Shown: positions 17,495-25,870 of the stretch, piece after piece
How the letters are laid out: every line of letters begins with the position of its first letter
How positions within the stretch are numbered: position 1 is the stretch's first letter
Assembly: GCF_003050935.1 (NCBI RefSeq)
Contig: NZ_QAOX01000007.1
Coordinates: 233,344-297,343, forward strand
Origin: Luteibacter sp. OK325
GTDB taxonomy: Bacteria > Pseudomonadota > Gammaproteobacteria > Xanthomonadales > Rhodanobacteraceae
Direction: 5' to 3'
Length of the DNA stretch: 64,000 nucleotides
Made by a program: the position numbers and the translations under genes
The notes under the pieces: model-generated
Database searches by the model: none
Told to the model about the DNA's origin: nothing
Seen by the model: only the letters and a program-made list of their open reading frames with translations

Positions 17495-17836
17495 TCAGGG
17501 CCGGCTGTCCGACGCGACCGCAGGGGGCGCCTGAGCAGGAAAAGGCTGCGCATAGATCACAAAAGGCACCGATTGCATGGAAGGCATGGGGTTCGAGGGC
17601 TTCAGGAAGCTCCAGATAGTGCCGGCCGTAGCGAGAGCTCCGAACACGATAATCACGATCCATTTTGTCTGCGCAGAGAACATCTGGTGGATATCGGCGC
17701 GCATTTTTTCCATGTCGGTGCGAATCTCCGACAGCCCTGTTTTCAGGTCGGCGCGCATATCCGTGACAGCCGTGGCAACCCGGGCCTCTGTTGCCTCGAG
17801 GCGGGCGTGCACTTCTTCGCGATTGATCTCTGTCAT
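17495..17836 (-). CDS. Small coiled-coil membrane protein
   Basis: A 113-residue protein with an amphipathic, charged N-terminal coiled coil (about 3-58: EEVHARLEATEARVATAV and EIRTDMEKMRADIHQMFSAQ) followed by one membrane segment (WIVIIVFGALATAGTIWSFL, about 59-78) and a Pro-rich tail (PFPAQAPPAVASDSRP). It is the upstream partner of a similar gene at 17173-17484, and the two share their coiled-coil/TM order, so the pair probably arose by duplication. No enzymatic motif. Both are convergent with the iron permease-like gene. Function unknown. Confidence 0.7.
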   Translation of the reverse strand: MTEINREEVHARLEATEARVATAVTDMRADLKTGLSEIRTDMEKMRADIHQMFSAQTKWIVIIVFGALATAGTIWSFLKPSNPMPSMQSVPFVIYAQPFPAQAPPAVASDSRP

Positions 17837-17983
17837 GGCGGCTTCGACCGGGCTGCTCTGCGTTTGTCAGGCCGACATCGTACGTCGCCCTTGCAGAAGT
17901 ATCTGTAGGCGAGCGGACGACGAAAGCGACAGGCATTGCGACGACTGCGTTCCGGGCACATTACGGAGTACGGCGAGAGCAAC

Positions 17984-18012
17984 AAAAAACCCGCCGGAGA
18001 GGCGGGTTTTTT
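17984..18012 (-). terminator. Rho-independent terminator downstream of tRNA-Leu
   Basis: AAAAAACCCGCC-GGAGA-GGCGGGTTTTTT, a 12-bp near-perfect inverted repeat with a strong GC core and flanking A/T runs, so it can act on either strand. It lies 44 bases past the mature 3' end of the minus-strand tRNA and most likely ends that transcript. Confidence 0.9.
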
Positions 18013-18056
18013 GAGAACAATCGAAGGGCATGCGCGCTACCCCGGTTGTTCGTATC

Positions 18057-18143
18057 TGGTGCCGAAAGAGGGACTCGAACCCTCACTGTATCACTACAAA
18101 CGGATTTTGAGTCCGCCGCGTCTACCGGTTCCGCCATTTCGGC
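18057..18143 (-). tRNA. tRNA-Leu (anticodon CAA)
   Basis: Read on the minus strand: acceptor stem GCCGAAA pairs with TTTCGGC, discriminator A and CCA encoded, 87 nt, with the long variable arm of class II tRNAs. The T-arm is GAGGGTTCGAGTCCCTC. The anticodon loop CTCAAAA gives anticodon CAA, reading UUG. A CATAAT -10-like box lies at 18156-18161, inside the 3' end of the cysteine dioxygenase gene, with a weak TCGACC -35 about 17 bp further upstream. A strong terminator follows at 17984-18012, so the tRNA forms its own unit. Confidence 0.95.
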
Positions 18144-18167
18144 ATGGGGCCACGCATTATGCGGGAA

Positions 18168-18746
18168 TCAGTGGATCTGGTCGAGACCCAGCTGGCGTTC
18201 CGTGCGCTCGTACCAGTCGTCGCCCTCGGGCTTGAACACCGCGCACTGCGTCATGCGGCCGGAATAGATGTGCAGGCTGACCGCTACGGCATCTTCGCTG
18301 GGATTGCGGATGGTGTGGTACTCGTGCGGCGGGATGAGGCTGCCAGCGGAGCCGGGGCCAGCCTGGATCGAGCCGACGGGGCGGAAGTGGTAGCGCTGGG
18401 CTTCGTGTTCGCCCAGTTCGTACTGGACGATCTCGAGCGAGCCGGCCCAGACGCCTTCGACGCACCACATGCCGCTGTGATCGTGGATGAGGGTGCCCTG
18501 GCCGGGGCCCCAGGTCATGGCGACGACGCTATAGCCGTGGTCATCGCTGCGGTAGAGCTCGCGGCGGGCGTAGTGGTCGCCGGCCATTTCGTACACGCAC
18601 GCGGGAAGTTTGACTTCCTCGGACCGGATCAGTCGACACAGCGCGTTGCGCAGGGCGTCGGTGATCGCCGGGGTACTCGCCTGGGACACCGAGGCATCGA
18701 TGGCATCGATGAGTTTGCGGCTGCCCGGGAAGTCGACCGTGATCAT
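18168..18746 (-). CDS. Cysteine dioxygenase
   Basis: A 192-residue cupin. The iron ligands of cysteine dioxygenase are visible: H88 and H90 in LIHDHSG, and H144 in HEYHTIRN. C95 stands seven residues after H88, as C93 stands to H86 in mammalian CDO, and Y161 in SLHIYSG matches the crosslinked tyrosine, so the Cys-Tyr cofactor may form. The enzyme oxidises L-cysteine to cysteine sulfinate with O2 in the cytoplasm. It lies alone, next to a repeat cluster and metX; the tRNA-Leu promoter overlaps its 3' end. A thiol dioxygenase with another thiol substrate remains possible. Confidence 0.88.
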   Translation of the reverse strand: MITVDFPGSRKLIDAIDASVSQASTPAITDALRNALCRLIRSEEVKLPACVYEMAGDHYARRELYRSDDHGYSVVAMTWGPGQGTLIHDHSGMWCVEGVWAGSLEIVQYELGEHEAQRYHFRPVGSIQAGPGSAGSLIPPHEYHTIRNPSEDAVAVSLHIYSGRMTQCAVFKPEGDDWYERTERQLGLDQIH

Positions 18747-18821
18747 GGCTGGAACCTCTGTCTGGCGGTGGCGCGGGGACGCCGGTAAGGCCCGATAATA
18801 GCAAATGCCGGGTCATGCTCT

Positions 18822-18962
18822 TGTGGGAGCCGATTCATCGGCGATGTGGGAGCCGATGAATCGGCGATCCCGCGGCAGCGGGCCGGGTTTTGGCCAGCAC
18901 CCATCGCCGCTGAAGCGGCTCCCACAAGGAGCGCGGCTCCCACAAGGAGCGCGTCTCCCACA
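18822..18962. repeat. Composite REP-like cluster with CCCGCGGCAGCGGG spacer
   Basis: Two A-type units in opposite orientation, then the conserved hairpin CCCGC-GGCA-GCGGG, then an inverted C-type unit CATCGCCGCTGAAGCGGCTCCCACA and two truncated 3' tails (GGAGCGCGGCTCCCACA, GGAGCGCGTCTCCCACA). The same A-unit/CCCGCGGCAGCGGG/C-unit order recurs at 49018-49112 and 63775-63860. Confidence 0.9.
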
Positions 18963-18973
18963 GCGACGGGACG

Positions 18974-20077
18974 TCAGATGGAGCGCAGGAAACCGCCTAT
19001 GGCCCGGCTGTAGTTTTCGATGTCGACCAGGAAGGCGTCGTGGCCTTGCGGGGAATCCAGCGCCACGAACTCGACCTTCGCGCCGGCTGCTTCCAGGCCC
19101 TTGGCGATGGTTTCCTGCTGTTCCAGCGGGAACAGGATGTCGGTGCTGACGCCGATGACCATGGCGCGTTCGACCTGGATCCGGCCGAGGCCACGCGTGA
19201 CATCGCCCTCGCCGTATTCGGAGATGTCGAACCAGTCGCTGGCGCGGGAAAGGTACAGGTAGCTGTTCGGGTCGAACTGGCGATTGAAACGCCGCGCATG
19301 GCCTTCGAGGTAGGACTCCACCTGGAACTCGAAACCGAACGGCGCGTTCTCCTCACGCTCGTCCGCGTCCAGGCGGATGCGGGCGAAGCGGCCATTCCAT
19401 TCCATCGCGGAGCGGTACGTGATGACGCCGAGCTTGCGCGCGATGCTCATGCCGTGTTCCGGCCAGTGCTCGTTGTCGTAGCGCCCTTGATTCCAGTGCG
19501 GGTCGAGGCGGATCGCCTCGCGCTGCAGCGAGCGAATGGCGATAGCGAACGGCTGCGCCTGCGGCGCCGTATCGACGCTCAGGTGGGTGCGCGCCGAGCC
19601 CGGGTGCAGGAGCATGTAGGCAAGCGCGCTCATGCCGCCCATGGAGCAGCCGACAAGGCAGGCCAGTTCGGTGATGCCGAGTCCGCTCACGGCTTCGTGC
19701 GCGGCGTTGGCGACGTCTTCCAGCGAGAGTTCGGGAAAGCTGAGGCGATAAGCCTCGCCTGTAGCCGGATCGATCGACGCGGGGCATGTGGAGCCTTTAT
19801 CGCTGCCGAGCGAGTTCACGCAGATGACAAAATGGCGGTCGGTGTCGAAGGCCTTGCCGGGGCCGATCATGTCGTCCCACCAGCCCGGCGTCGGATCCTC
19901 GGCGTTGGCGGCGGCGTGCGCGCTCGGCGAAAGGCCGGTGAGGATCAGCACCGCGTTGCCGCGCTCGCTGTCCAGCGTGCCCCAGGTTTCGTATGCGACG
20001 CGTGCGCCATGCAGTTCGCCGCCGCGTTTCATGCGGAACGGGGAAGAAAGCGGGTGGTAACGGCGTGCGTCGCCCAT
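18974..20077 (-). CDS. metX: MetX-family O-acyltransferase (homoserine or serine acyltransferase)
   Basis: The ATG at 20077 is chosen because AAGGAAA lies just upstream; a GTG five codons earlier overlaps ccmI. The 367-residue alpha/beta hydrolase has GLSPSAHAAANAEDPTPGWWD, the nucleophile elbow GCSMGGMSAL (Ser near 145), the acid in GVSTDILFPLEQ and the base in SPQGHDAFLVD. The long GHARRFNRQFDPNSYLYLSRASDWFD segment matches the Xanthomonas form known to act as L-serine O-succinyltransferase in cysteine synthesis, so the annotation 'homoserine O-acetyltransferase' may mislead. It is the last gene after ccmI, almost overlapping it. Confidence 0.85.
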   Translation of the reverse strand: MGDARRYHPLSSPFRMKRGGELHGARVAYETWGTLDSERGNAVLILTGLSPSAHAAANAEDPTPGWWDDMIGPGKAFDTDRHFVICVNSLGSDKGSTCPASIDPATGEAYRLSFPELSLEDVANAAHEAVSGLGITELACLVGCSMGGMSALAYMLLHPGSARTHLSVDTAPQAQPFAIAIRSLQREAIRLDPHWNQGRYDNEHWPEHGMSIARKLGVITYRSAMEWNGRFARIRLDADEREENAPFGFEFQVESYLEGHARRFNRQFDPNSYLYLSRASDWFDISEYGEGDVTRGLGRIQVERAMVIGVSTDILFPLEQQETIAKGLEAAGAKVEFVALDSPQGHDAFLVDIENYSRAIGGFLRSI

Positions 20078-20088
20078 GAGAATTTCCT

Positions 20089-20754
20089 TCACTTCTGTTG
20101 CGCGCGCTTGTCCGCCTGGGCGATCTGTTCGGCGACGGCATGGGCGACGTTCGAGTCCGGATCGAGCATCGGCTGCAGGGTCTTCCAGGTCGCCGATGCT
20201 TCAGTGTACTGCTCGTGCTGGAACTGGCTGATACCGAGCAGCCACAGCGCGCGCTGGTTCTGCGGATTCGCAGCGACGGCCGCCTTGAGCAGGTCGAGCG
20301 CACGCCCCTCGATGCGGTGATCCTCGCGGACCAGCGAATCGGCCTCGGCCCAGCCGACCATGGCTGCGCCGTTGGCCGGATCCGCCTTGAGCGCGCCGTC
20401 GTAGGCGTCGCGCGCCTCCGCCGGCTGCTTGAGCATGGTGAAGGTCTGGCCGAGCAGCAGCCAACCCTGCGCATCTTCCGGGTGGTCCTTCAGGCGCGCA
20501 CGCAGCGCGGTGATCGCTTCGTTGACATCCATTTCTTTGGCAGGCTCGACACCCGCCAGCGTCGACGGTGTGCCGACCAGCACATAGATGCCTACGCTGG
20601 CCAGTGGCACGACCACGGTGATCGCGACCAGCAAGGCGAACACGCCGCGCGAACGACCATGGCGGCGGCCATGACGAACGATCGGAACCAGGAGCAGGGC
20701 CAGCGCGAGGACCAGCATGGCCCCGGCTGTGAGATAGAACGCGTAAGTCACCAA
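20089..20754 (-). CDS. ccmI: Cytochrome c maturation protein CcmI
   Basis: A 221-residue protein with two N-terminal membrane segments (about 5-25 and 40-60) separated by a basic loop, then a TPR region (DAQGWLLLGQTFTMLKQPAEARDAYDGAL, ANPQNQRALWLLGISQFQHEQYTEA). CcmI holds the C-terminal region of apocytochrome c for the CcmF/H heme lyase. It overlaps ccmH by 7 bases. The length is short compared with fused CycH-type forms but matches the split alphaproteobacterial/xanthomonad arrangement. The downstream metX may be transcribed with it. Confidence 0.9.
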   Translation of the reverse strand: MVTYAFYLTAGAMLVLALALLLVPIVRHGRRHGRSRGVFALLVAITVVVPLASVGIYVLVGTPSTLAGVEPAKEMDVNEAITALRARLKDHPEDAQGWLLLGQTFTMLKQPAEARDAYDGALKADPANGAAMVGWAEADSLVREDHRIEGRALDLLKAAVAANPQNQRALWLLGISQFQHEQYTEASATWKTLQPMLDPDSNVAHAVAEQIAQADKRAQQK

Positions 20755-21188
20755 TCATCCCCGGTGTCGTTGATCGGCGTCGTGTCGGCAGGGGACTGGC
20801 GAGCACGGCGGCGCACTTGCACGGCGACGACGATGCCGCCGATGGCAAGCAGCGCGAGCGGACCGAACCAGAGCAGCCACGTACTGGGCTCGACCGGCGG
20901 TTTGTAGAGTACGAACTGCGAATAGCGGTCGACGAGAAACGCCTTGATCTCGTCGTCGCTTTTGCCCGCCTGCATCATCTCGAAGACCTGGCGGCGCAGG
21001 TCATGTGCGATCGGCGCATTGGAATCGGCCAGCGTCTCGTTCTGGCACATCGGGCACCGGAGCTCGGCGCTGAGCTGCTGGAAACGCACTTCTTCGGCGT
21101 GGTTGCGGAACGGCAGCGGCTGAATCGCCTGGGCGACAGATAAGGCGGGTAACAGGAGAAGACCCAGCACGAGGAGCCAGCGACGCAT
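20748..21188 (-). CDS. ccmH: Cytochrome c maturation thiol oxidoreductase CcmH
   Basis: The ATG at 21188 overlaps the ccmG stop in a TGATG arrangement, showing coupling; 146 residues. A signal peptide (RRWLLVLGLLLLPALSVAQA) precedes the periplasmic domain with the redox motif LRCPMCQN near 44, used to keep the apocytochrome CXXCH cysteines reduced, then a C-terminal membrane anchor (LLWFGPLALLAIGGIVVAVQV). This is the standard CcmH/CcdA-independent form that works with CcmF and CcmI. A far longer upstream reading frame exists but runs through ccmG and is rejected. Confidence 0.93.
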   Translation of the reverse strand: MRRWLLVLGLLLLPALSVAQAIQPLPFRNHAEEVRFQQLSAELRCPMCQNETLADSNAPIAHDLRRQVFEMMQAGKSDDEIKAFLVDRYSQFVLYKPPVEPSTWLLWFGPLALLAIGGIVVAVQVRRRARQSPADTTPINDTGDDW

Positions 21189-21730
21189 CACGGCGTTTCC
21201 TTCGCCAACGCGGCCAGCGCGGGACGGATTTCCTTGTCGATCACCTCGGGTGTGATCGGCCCGATGCGCTTGTAGCGAATCACGCCTTTCGCATCGATCA
21301 GGAAGGTTTCCGGTGCCGCGTAGACACCGAAGTCGATACCGCTGCGGCCTTCGCGATCGGCAACGATCACATCGAACGGATTGCCGTGCTCGGCCAGCCA
21401 TGCGGTGGCCGCCTGCGGATCGTCCTTGTAGTTGAAGCCGACCAGCGGCAGGCCAAGCTGCTTCACGTCGGTCATCAGCAGCGGATGTTCGTGAACGCAC
21501 TCGATGCACCAGCTGGCGAACACGTTGAGAAAGTATGGCTTGCCCAGCAGCGAGGCCTTGGTTACGGTGCGGCCCGCATCGTCGAGGACGGGCAGGTCGA
21601 ATGCGGGTGCCGGCTTGTCGATCAGCGGCGACACGATCTCGTGCTGGTCATGCTGGGTATTCCACCAGATGCCGAAGCCGAACAGGCCGACCAGCACAAG
21701 GAAGCCGAACAGGGGCAGCAGGCGGCTCAT
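21188..21730 (-). CDS. ccmG: Thiol:disulfide interchange protein CcmG/DsbE
   Basis: A 180-residue membrane-anchored thioredoxin-like protein: N-terminal TM (LLPLFGFLVLVGLFGFGIW), then FDLPVLDDAGRTVTKASLLGKPYFLNVFASWCIECVHEHPLL with the active-site WCIEC pair, the GVYAAPETFLIDAKGVI cis-proline segment typical of CcmG. It reduces the apocytochrome disulfide, supplied with electrons by DsbD/CcdA. It overlaps ccmF by 4 bases and ccmH by 1 base. Confidence 0.93.
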   Translation of the reverse strand: MSRLLPLFGFLVLVGLFGFGIWWNTQHDQHEIVSPLIDKPAPAFDLPVLDDAGRTVTKASLLGKPYFLNVFASWCIECVHEHPLLMTDVKQLGLPLVGFNYKDDPQAATAWLAEHGNPFDVIVADREGRSGIDFGVYAAPETFLIDAKGVIRYKRIGPITPEVIDKEIRPALAALAKETP

Positions 21731-23709
21731 GCGAGCGACTCCTTCACCGGCGGTGTTACGGTGGTCGTCACGGTTTCAGCCGACGGTGCTCTCTTCGCCC
21801 GGAATCGACGCTCAGCGGCGGCGGCGAAGCCGCCTGCCATCATGAACAGGCCGCCGAGCCAGATCCAGCGAACGAAAGGCTTGTGATACAGGCGCAGGGC
21901 CCATGCGCCTTGCACGTTCGTCGCTTCCATCGGCTCGCCGAGGGCAACATAGATATCGCGAAACAGTCCGGCGTCGATCGCCGATTCGGTCTGCACCTGG
22001 CCGCGTGAATACGTGCGCTTCTGTGGGTGCATCGTCGCCAGCGTCTTGCCCTCGCGCAGGATCGTGACGATGCCTTCGTCGGCGCGCCAGTTCGGACCGG
22101 TGGTCTCTTCGACTCCGTCGAAGCGGAAGTCGTAGCCGCCGACGGATTCGGTCTGGCCAGGCTCGAGGCGCACGTCACGTTCCACGCTCAGCGATTCGGA
22201 CAGCATCACGCCGACCAGGAAGATCGCGACACCCGTATGCGCCAGCAGCATGCCGGCCATCTCGGCCGGGAAGCGGCGGCCGCGCGGCATCTCGCGCCAA
22301 CGCTTGATGATGTAGGACAGGGTGCCCGCACCCACCCATACCGCGCCGCCGATACCGGCGATCGCGCGCAGGTGGCCCTGGGCGAAGAACGCGGCGACGA
22401 TGGCGCAGATGACCGCGGCGATGCCGGCACGCAGCGCCATGGTGGTCAGCTGGCTACCTTCGGCGCGGCCCCAGCGCAGATACGGTCCGAAGGGAAGCAA
22501 CAGCACCGCCGGCGCCATCAGCAGCACGAACAAGAAGCCAAAGTAGGGCGGCCCGACCGAAACGCGACCCAGGTTCAGGGCGTCGCCGATCAACGGAAAC
22601 AGCGTGCCGAGCAGGACCATGGCGGCTGCCGTGGTGAACAGCAGGTTCGCCACCATGACGCCGGTCTCGCGCGACAGTGGCGCGAAGGCCTTGCCGGTGG
22701 CGACCTTCGGGGCGCGGATGGCGTAGAGCAGCAGCGACCCGCCGATGACGATGATCAGGAAGGCGAGGATGTACATGCCGCGACGCGGATCGGAGGCGAA
22801 GGCATGCACCGAGGTCAGCACGCCCGAACGGACGAGGAAGGTGCCGAGCAGCGAAAGCGAAAACGCGAATAGCGAAAGCAGGATGGTCCACGCCGGCAGC
22901 GAGCCGCGCTTCTCCGTCACAGCCTGCGCGTGGATCAGCGCGACGCCGACCAGCCACGGCATGAATGACGCATTCTCGACCGGATCCCAGAACCACCAGC
23001 CGCCCCAGCCGAGTTCGGCGTAAGCCCACCAGCTACCGGCGACGATACCGAGGGTCAGGAATGCCCAGGCCACGTTCGTCCACGGACGCGCCCAGCGCAC
23101 CCAGGCCTGTTCCATGCCACCACCGAGCAGGGCGGCGATCGAGAAAGCGAACGCCACCGAGAAGCCCACGTAACCCATGTAGAGCACGGGCGGGTGGAAG
23201 GTCATGCCCGGGTCCTGCAACACAGGATTGAGATCGCCGCCATCGGCAGGCATGGGCAGTTCGCGGAGGAAGGGGTTGGACGTGAACAGGATGAAGGCGA
23301 GGAAGCCGACGCCGATCAGGCCGAGCACGCCGAGCACGCGGGCAAGGAAGGCCGGCGGCAGGTGGCGGCTGAAGGCGGCCAGGGCCACCGACCAGACGTT
23401 GAGGATGAACACCCACAGCAGCATCGAGCCTTCGTGCGCGCCCCACACCGCGGTGACGCGGTAATACCAGGGCAGCGCCAGGTTCGAGTTGTCGGCGACA
23501 TAAGCCACCGAGAAGTCGTAGGTAAGGAAGGCGTAGATCAGGATCGCCATCGCGGCGAAGACGAACACGCCCTGGCCAGCTGCGGCAGGACGTGCGACGG
23601 CGATCAGCGCGGCGTTGTTGCGCCACGCGCCGACGATCGGCAGCACGCCCTGCGCAATCGCAAGAAGGAGCGCGAGGACAAGGGCGAACTGGCCGAGCTC
23701 GGGGATCAC
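21727..23709 (-). CDS. ccmF: Heme lyase subunit CcmF
   Basis: A 660-residue polytopic protein of the usual CcmF length, with about 14 membrane segments. The periplasmic WWD domain is present as [29 protein letters not shown] (about 225-255), together with the flanking His residues expected to bind heme (for example in [12 protein letters not shown] and [12 protein letters not shown]). CcmF receives heme from holo-CcmE and ligates it to apocytochrome c with CcmH/I. It overlaps ccmE and ccmG by 4 bases on either side, so all are translationally coupled. Confidence 0.96.
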   Translation of the reverse strand: MIPELGQFALVLALLLAIAQGVLPIVGAWRNNAALIAVARPAAAGQGVFVFAAMAILIYAFLTYDFSVAYVADNSNLALPWYYRVTAVWGAHEGSMLLWVFILNVWSVALAAFSRHLPPAFLARVLGVLGLIGVGFLAFILFTSNPFLRELPMPADGGDLNPVLQDPGMTFHPPVLYMGYVGFSVAFAFSIAALLGGGMEQAWVRWARPWTNVAWAFLTLGIVAGSWWAYAELGWGGWWFWDPVENASFMPWLVGVALIHAQAVTEKRGSLPAWTILLSLFAFSLSLLGTFLVRSGVLTSVHAFASDPRRGMYILAFLIIVIGGSLLLYAIRAPKVATGKAFAPLSRETGVMVANLLFTTAAAMVLLGTLFPLIGDALNLGRVSVGPPYFGFLFVLLMAPAVLLLPFGPYLRWGRAEGSQLTTMALRAGIAAVICAIVAAFFAQGHLRAIAGIGGAVWVGAGTLSYIIKRWREMPRGRRFPAEMAGMLLAHTGVAIFLVGVMLSESLSVERDVRLEPGQTESVGGYDFRFDGVEETTGPNWRADEGIVTILREGKTLATMHPQKRTYSRGQVQTESAIDAGLFRDIYVALGEPMEATNVQGAWALRLYHKPFVRWIWLGGLFMMAGGFAAAAERRFRAKRAPSAETVTTTVTPPVKESLA

Positions 23710-24173
23710 TTCGGTGTGTCCTTCATGGCGGTGTCGTCGATCTTCTTGTTCTGGTGGGCCTTGGCCATGGCGTCCTTCAGTTCCTTCGGCATGTAGTTCT
23801 CGTCGTGTTTGGCGAGGACCTCGCTGGCGATGAAACGCGCGCCATCCATGCGGCCGGTGGCGATCACCGACTGGTTGTCGCGGAACAGGTCGGGAAGGAT
23901 GCCGGTGTATTCCACCGGCATCGCACCGTCGGCGTCGATGACGATGAAGCTCACGCGCAATGTATCGGCGGCGCGCTGGATCGAACCGGCCTTGACCATG
24001 CCGCCGAGGCGGAAGTTCGAGTACTGCGTGGCCTGGCCTTCCTGCACCTGGCTCGGGGTGAACAGGTAGCTCATGTTCCGTTGCAGCGCGAACACGGTGA
24101 GGCCCACCGCGACGGCAGCGGCGGCGACGACGGAGATGACGATGGCAAGTCGACGTTTACGCGTTGGATTCAT
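23706..24173 (-). CDS. ccmE: Heme chaperone CcmE
   Basis: A 155-residue protein: basic cytoplasmic start, single membrane anchor ([22 protein letters not shown]), then the periplasmic OB-fold with [14 protein letters not shown] and [21 protein letters not shown]. The covalent heme site is the histidine in [10 protein letters not shown] with the downstream tyrosine (HXXXY type). It carries heme from CcmC to CcmF. Overlap with ccmD (17 bases) and ccmF (4 bases) puts it in the same transcript. Confidence 0.96.
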   Translation of the reverse strand: MNPTRKRRLAIVISVVAAAAVAVGLTVFALQRNMSYLFTPSQVQEGQATQYSNFRLGGMVKAGSIQRAADTLRVSFIVIDADGAMPVEYTGILPDLFRDNQSVIATGRMDGARFIASEVLAKHDENYMPKELKDAMAKAHQNKKIDDTAMKDTPK

Positions 24174-24357
24174 TGCTTGGCGGGGTTCCGGGCCGGCGGC
24201 GGTTTTCCTGGCGCGCGAGCCGCGCGCGGAGTTCGCGCAGGTTACGGCGGCGCCGGGCTAGCGGGGCCAGCGTGTCGATGAGAAGGACGATGAGGAAGGT
24301 GGCGAATGCGGTCCACACGTACGCGCCGTAGCCGCCCATGGCGAGGAACTGGCTCAT
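24157..24357 (-). CDS. ccmD: Heme exporter accessory protein CcmD
   Basis: A 66-residue protein with one membrane segment ([21 protein letters not shown]) and a strongly basic cytoplasmic tail ([21 protein letters not shown]), the invariable CcmD layout. CcmD is needed to release holo-CcmE from the CcmABC complex. It overlaps ccmC by 4 bases and ccmE by 17. Small size makes it easy to miss, but position and motif leave little doubt. Confidence 0.95.
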   Translation of the reverse strand: MSQFLAMGGYGAYVWTAFATFLIVLLIDTLAPLARRRRNLRELRARLARQENRRRPGTPPSNESNA

Positions 24358-25121
24358 GCGGCGTCATTCCCGGGCTGGCCGAGGGCGATGTCGCGTACCC
24401 AGGCCTTGCCACCTTCGGAGGCGATGAGGTCGGCGCGCACACGGGCGAACAGGCTGGCCACGTAGTAACACTTGGTCGCGGCCATCATGGTCAGCAGCGG
24501 CCAGAGCATGCTCGCTTCGATGTGCGACGGACCGAGCAGGCGAATCGTGGAGCCCTGGTGCAGCGTGTTCCACCAGTTCACCGAGAAATGCACGATGGGC
24601 ACGTTAACGGCGCCCACCAGCACGAGGAAGGCCGCGGCGCGCGCGCCCTGGCGACGATCCTCGAAGGAGTGGTACAGCCCGATGATGCCCAGGTAGATGA
24701 AGAGCAACACCAGCTCGGAGGTGAGCCTGGCATCCCAGGTCCACCAGGTGCCCCACATCGGCTTGCCCCAGAGCGAGCCGGTCACCAGCGTGATCAGGGT
24801 GAAGGCGGCGCCGATCGGCGCGGATTCCATCGCCACCACTTCGGCGATCTTGATCCGCCAGACCAGGCCGACGAAGGCGGCCACGGCCATCGCACCGTAG
24901 ATGAACAGACTCATCCAGGCGCTCGGCACGTGGATGAAGATGATCCGGTAGGCGTCGCCCTGCTGGTAATCCGCAGGAGCCACCACGAGGCCGCCGTACA
25001 GCGCCACGGCGCCCAGCAACAGCGCCAGACCGAAGGCCCACGGGCGCACGGCGCCGGCGAATCGGTAGAACACCGGCGGCGAGCCGAGCCGGTGAAGCCA
25101 GAGGGGAACCCAGTTTGCCAT
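24354..25121 (-). CDS. ccmC: Heme-handling protein CcmC
   Basis: A 255-residue protein with six predicted membrane segments. The periplasmic WWD motif reads GKPMWGTWWTWDARLTSELVL (about 130-150), with flanking His in HVPSAWMSL and VHFSVNWWNTLHQG, the expected external heme ligands. CcmC loads heme onto CcmE with CcmD. A 62-base gap separates it from ccmB upstream; the rest of the operon overlaps. Confidence 0.96.
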   Translation of the reverse strand: MANWVPLWLHRLGSPPVFYRFAGAVRPWAFGLALLLGAVALYGGLVVAPADYQQGDAYRIIFIHVPSAWMSLFIYGAMAVAAFVGLVWRIKIAEVVAMESAPIGAAFTLITLVTGSLWGKPMWGTWWTWDARLTSELVLLFIYLGIIGLYHSFEDRRQGARAAAFLVLVGAVNVPIVHFSVNWWNTLHQGSTIRLLGPSHIEASMLWPLLTMMAATKCYYVASLFARVRADLIASEGGKAWVRDIALGQPGNDAA

Positions 25122-25183
25122 CGTTACCTGCTATGCGTTCGGACACCGTGAGTCCATGAAACGGCCCCCACGGTTGCGTGCGT

Positions 25184-25870
25184 TCATGTGTCCATGGCGA
25201 TGCGAAGCGCGGCGGCGCAGGCCAATGGCGCGAGGACCAGTGCCATGGCCAGCCCGGCGCCCAGCCAGGCGATCGGCGCAACCCAGGACAAGCCTTCCTG
25301 CGCGGCGGCCAGGGCCCCGGCGGCGAAGATCACGACCGGCACGCACAACGGCAGCAACATGAGCGCCAGAAGCATACCAGAGCGCTTCGACCCCGCCGTC
25401 AGCGCCACCAGCACCGCGCCCAGCAGACAGAGCAATGGCGTTGACAGCAACAGCGCGATCACCAGCACCGGCATGGCTTCCGGCGGCAGCTTCAGCATGC
25501 TCGCGAGCACCGGTGCGACGACGATCAGCGGCAGCGACGAGGTGATCCAGTGCGCGAGGATCTTCATGCCGACCAGCAGCGCCAACGGTTGCGGCGCCAG
25601 CATCAGCAGTTCCATCGAGCCGTCGTCGATGTCGCCGCGGAACAGATGGTCCAGCGACAGCAGGATCGCCAGTAGCACGATGACGAAGACGACGCCTCCC
25701 GCGATGCGGGCAAGCAGGGCCGGCTCGGGGCCGATCGCGAACGGGAACAGCGTGGTGACGATGACGGCGTAAAGCACCGGCATGGCGATATCGCCGCGGC
25801 GCCGCCAGGCCAGCGTCAGGTCGCGTCGCAGCAGGGCGGCGCAAGCGGCGGGGGTGCTGCCGGGCGTCAC
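25184..25870 (-). CDS. ccmB: Heme exporter membrane subunit CcmB
   Basis: A 228-residue protein with about six membrane segments, including FPFAIGPEPALLARIAGGVVFVIVLLAILL and TPLLCLLGAVLVALTAG. The GTG start at 25870 overlaps the ccmA stop in GTGA, so translation is coupled. CcmB forms the membrane part of the CcmAB ABC complex, which uses ATP to release heme-loaded CcmE rather than to export heme. A longer reading lies antiparallel to ccmA sense and is not supported. Confidence 0.93.
   Translation of the reverse strand: MTPGSTPAACAALLRRDLTLAWRRRGDIAMPVLYAVIVTTLFPFAIGPEPALLARIAGGVVFVIVLLAILLSLDHLFRGDIDDGSMELLMLAPQPLALLVGMKILAHWITSSLPLIVVAPVLASMLKLPPEAMPVLVIALLLSTPLLCLLGAVLVALTAGSKRSGMLLALMLLPLCVPVVIFAAGALAAAQEGLSWVAPIAWLGAGLAMALVLAPLACAAALRIAMDT

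Noticed and set aside
18057..18143. Attachment-site duplication of tRNA-Leu marking an integrated island
   Set aside because: I looked for a second copy of its 3' end (TCGAGTCCCTC...GGCACCA) in the window and found none; no integrase is present.
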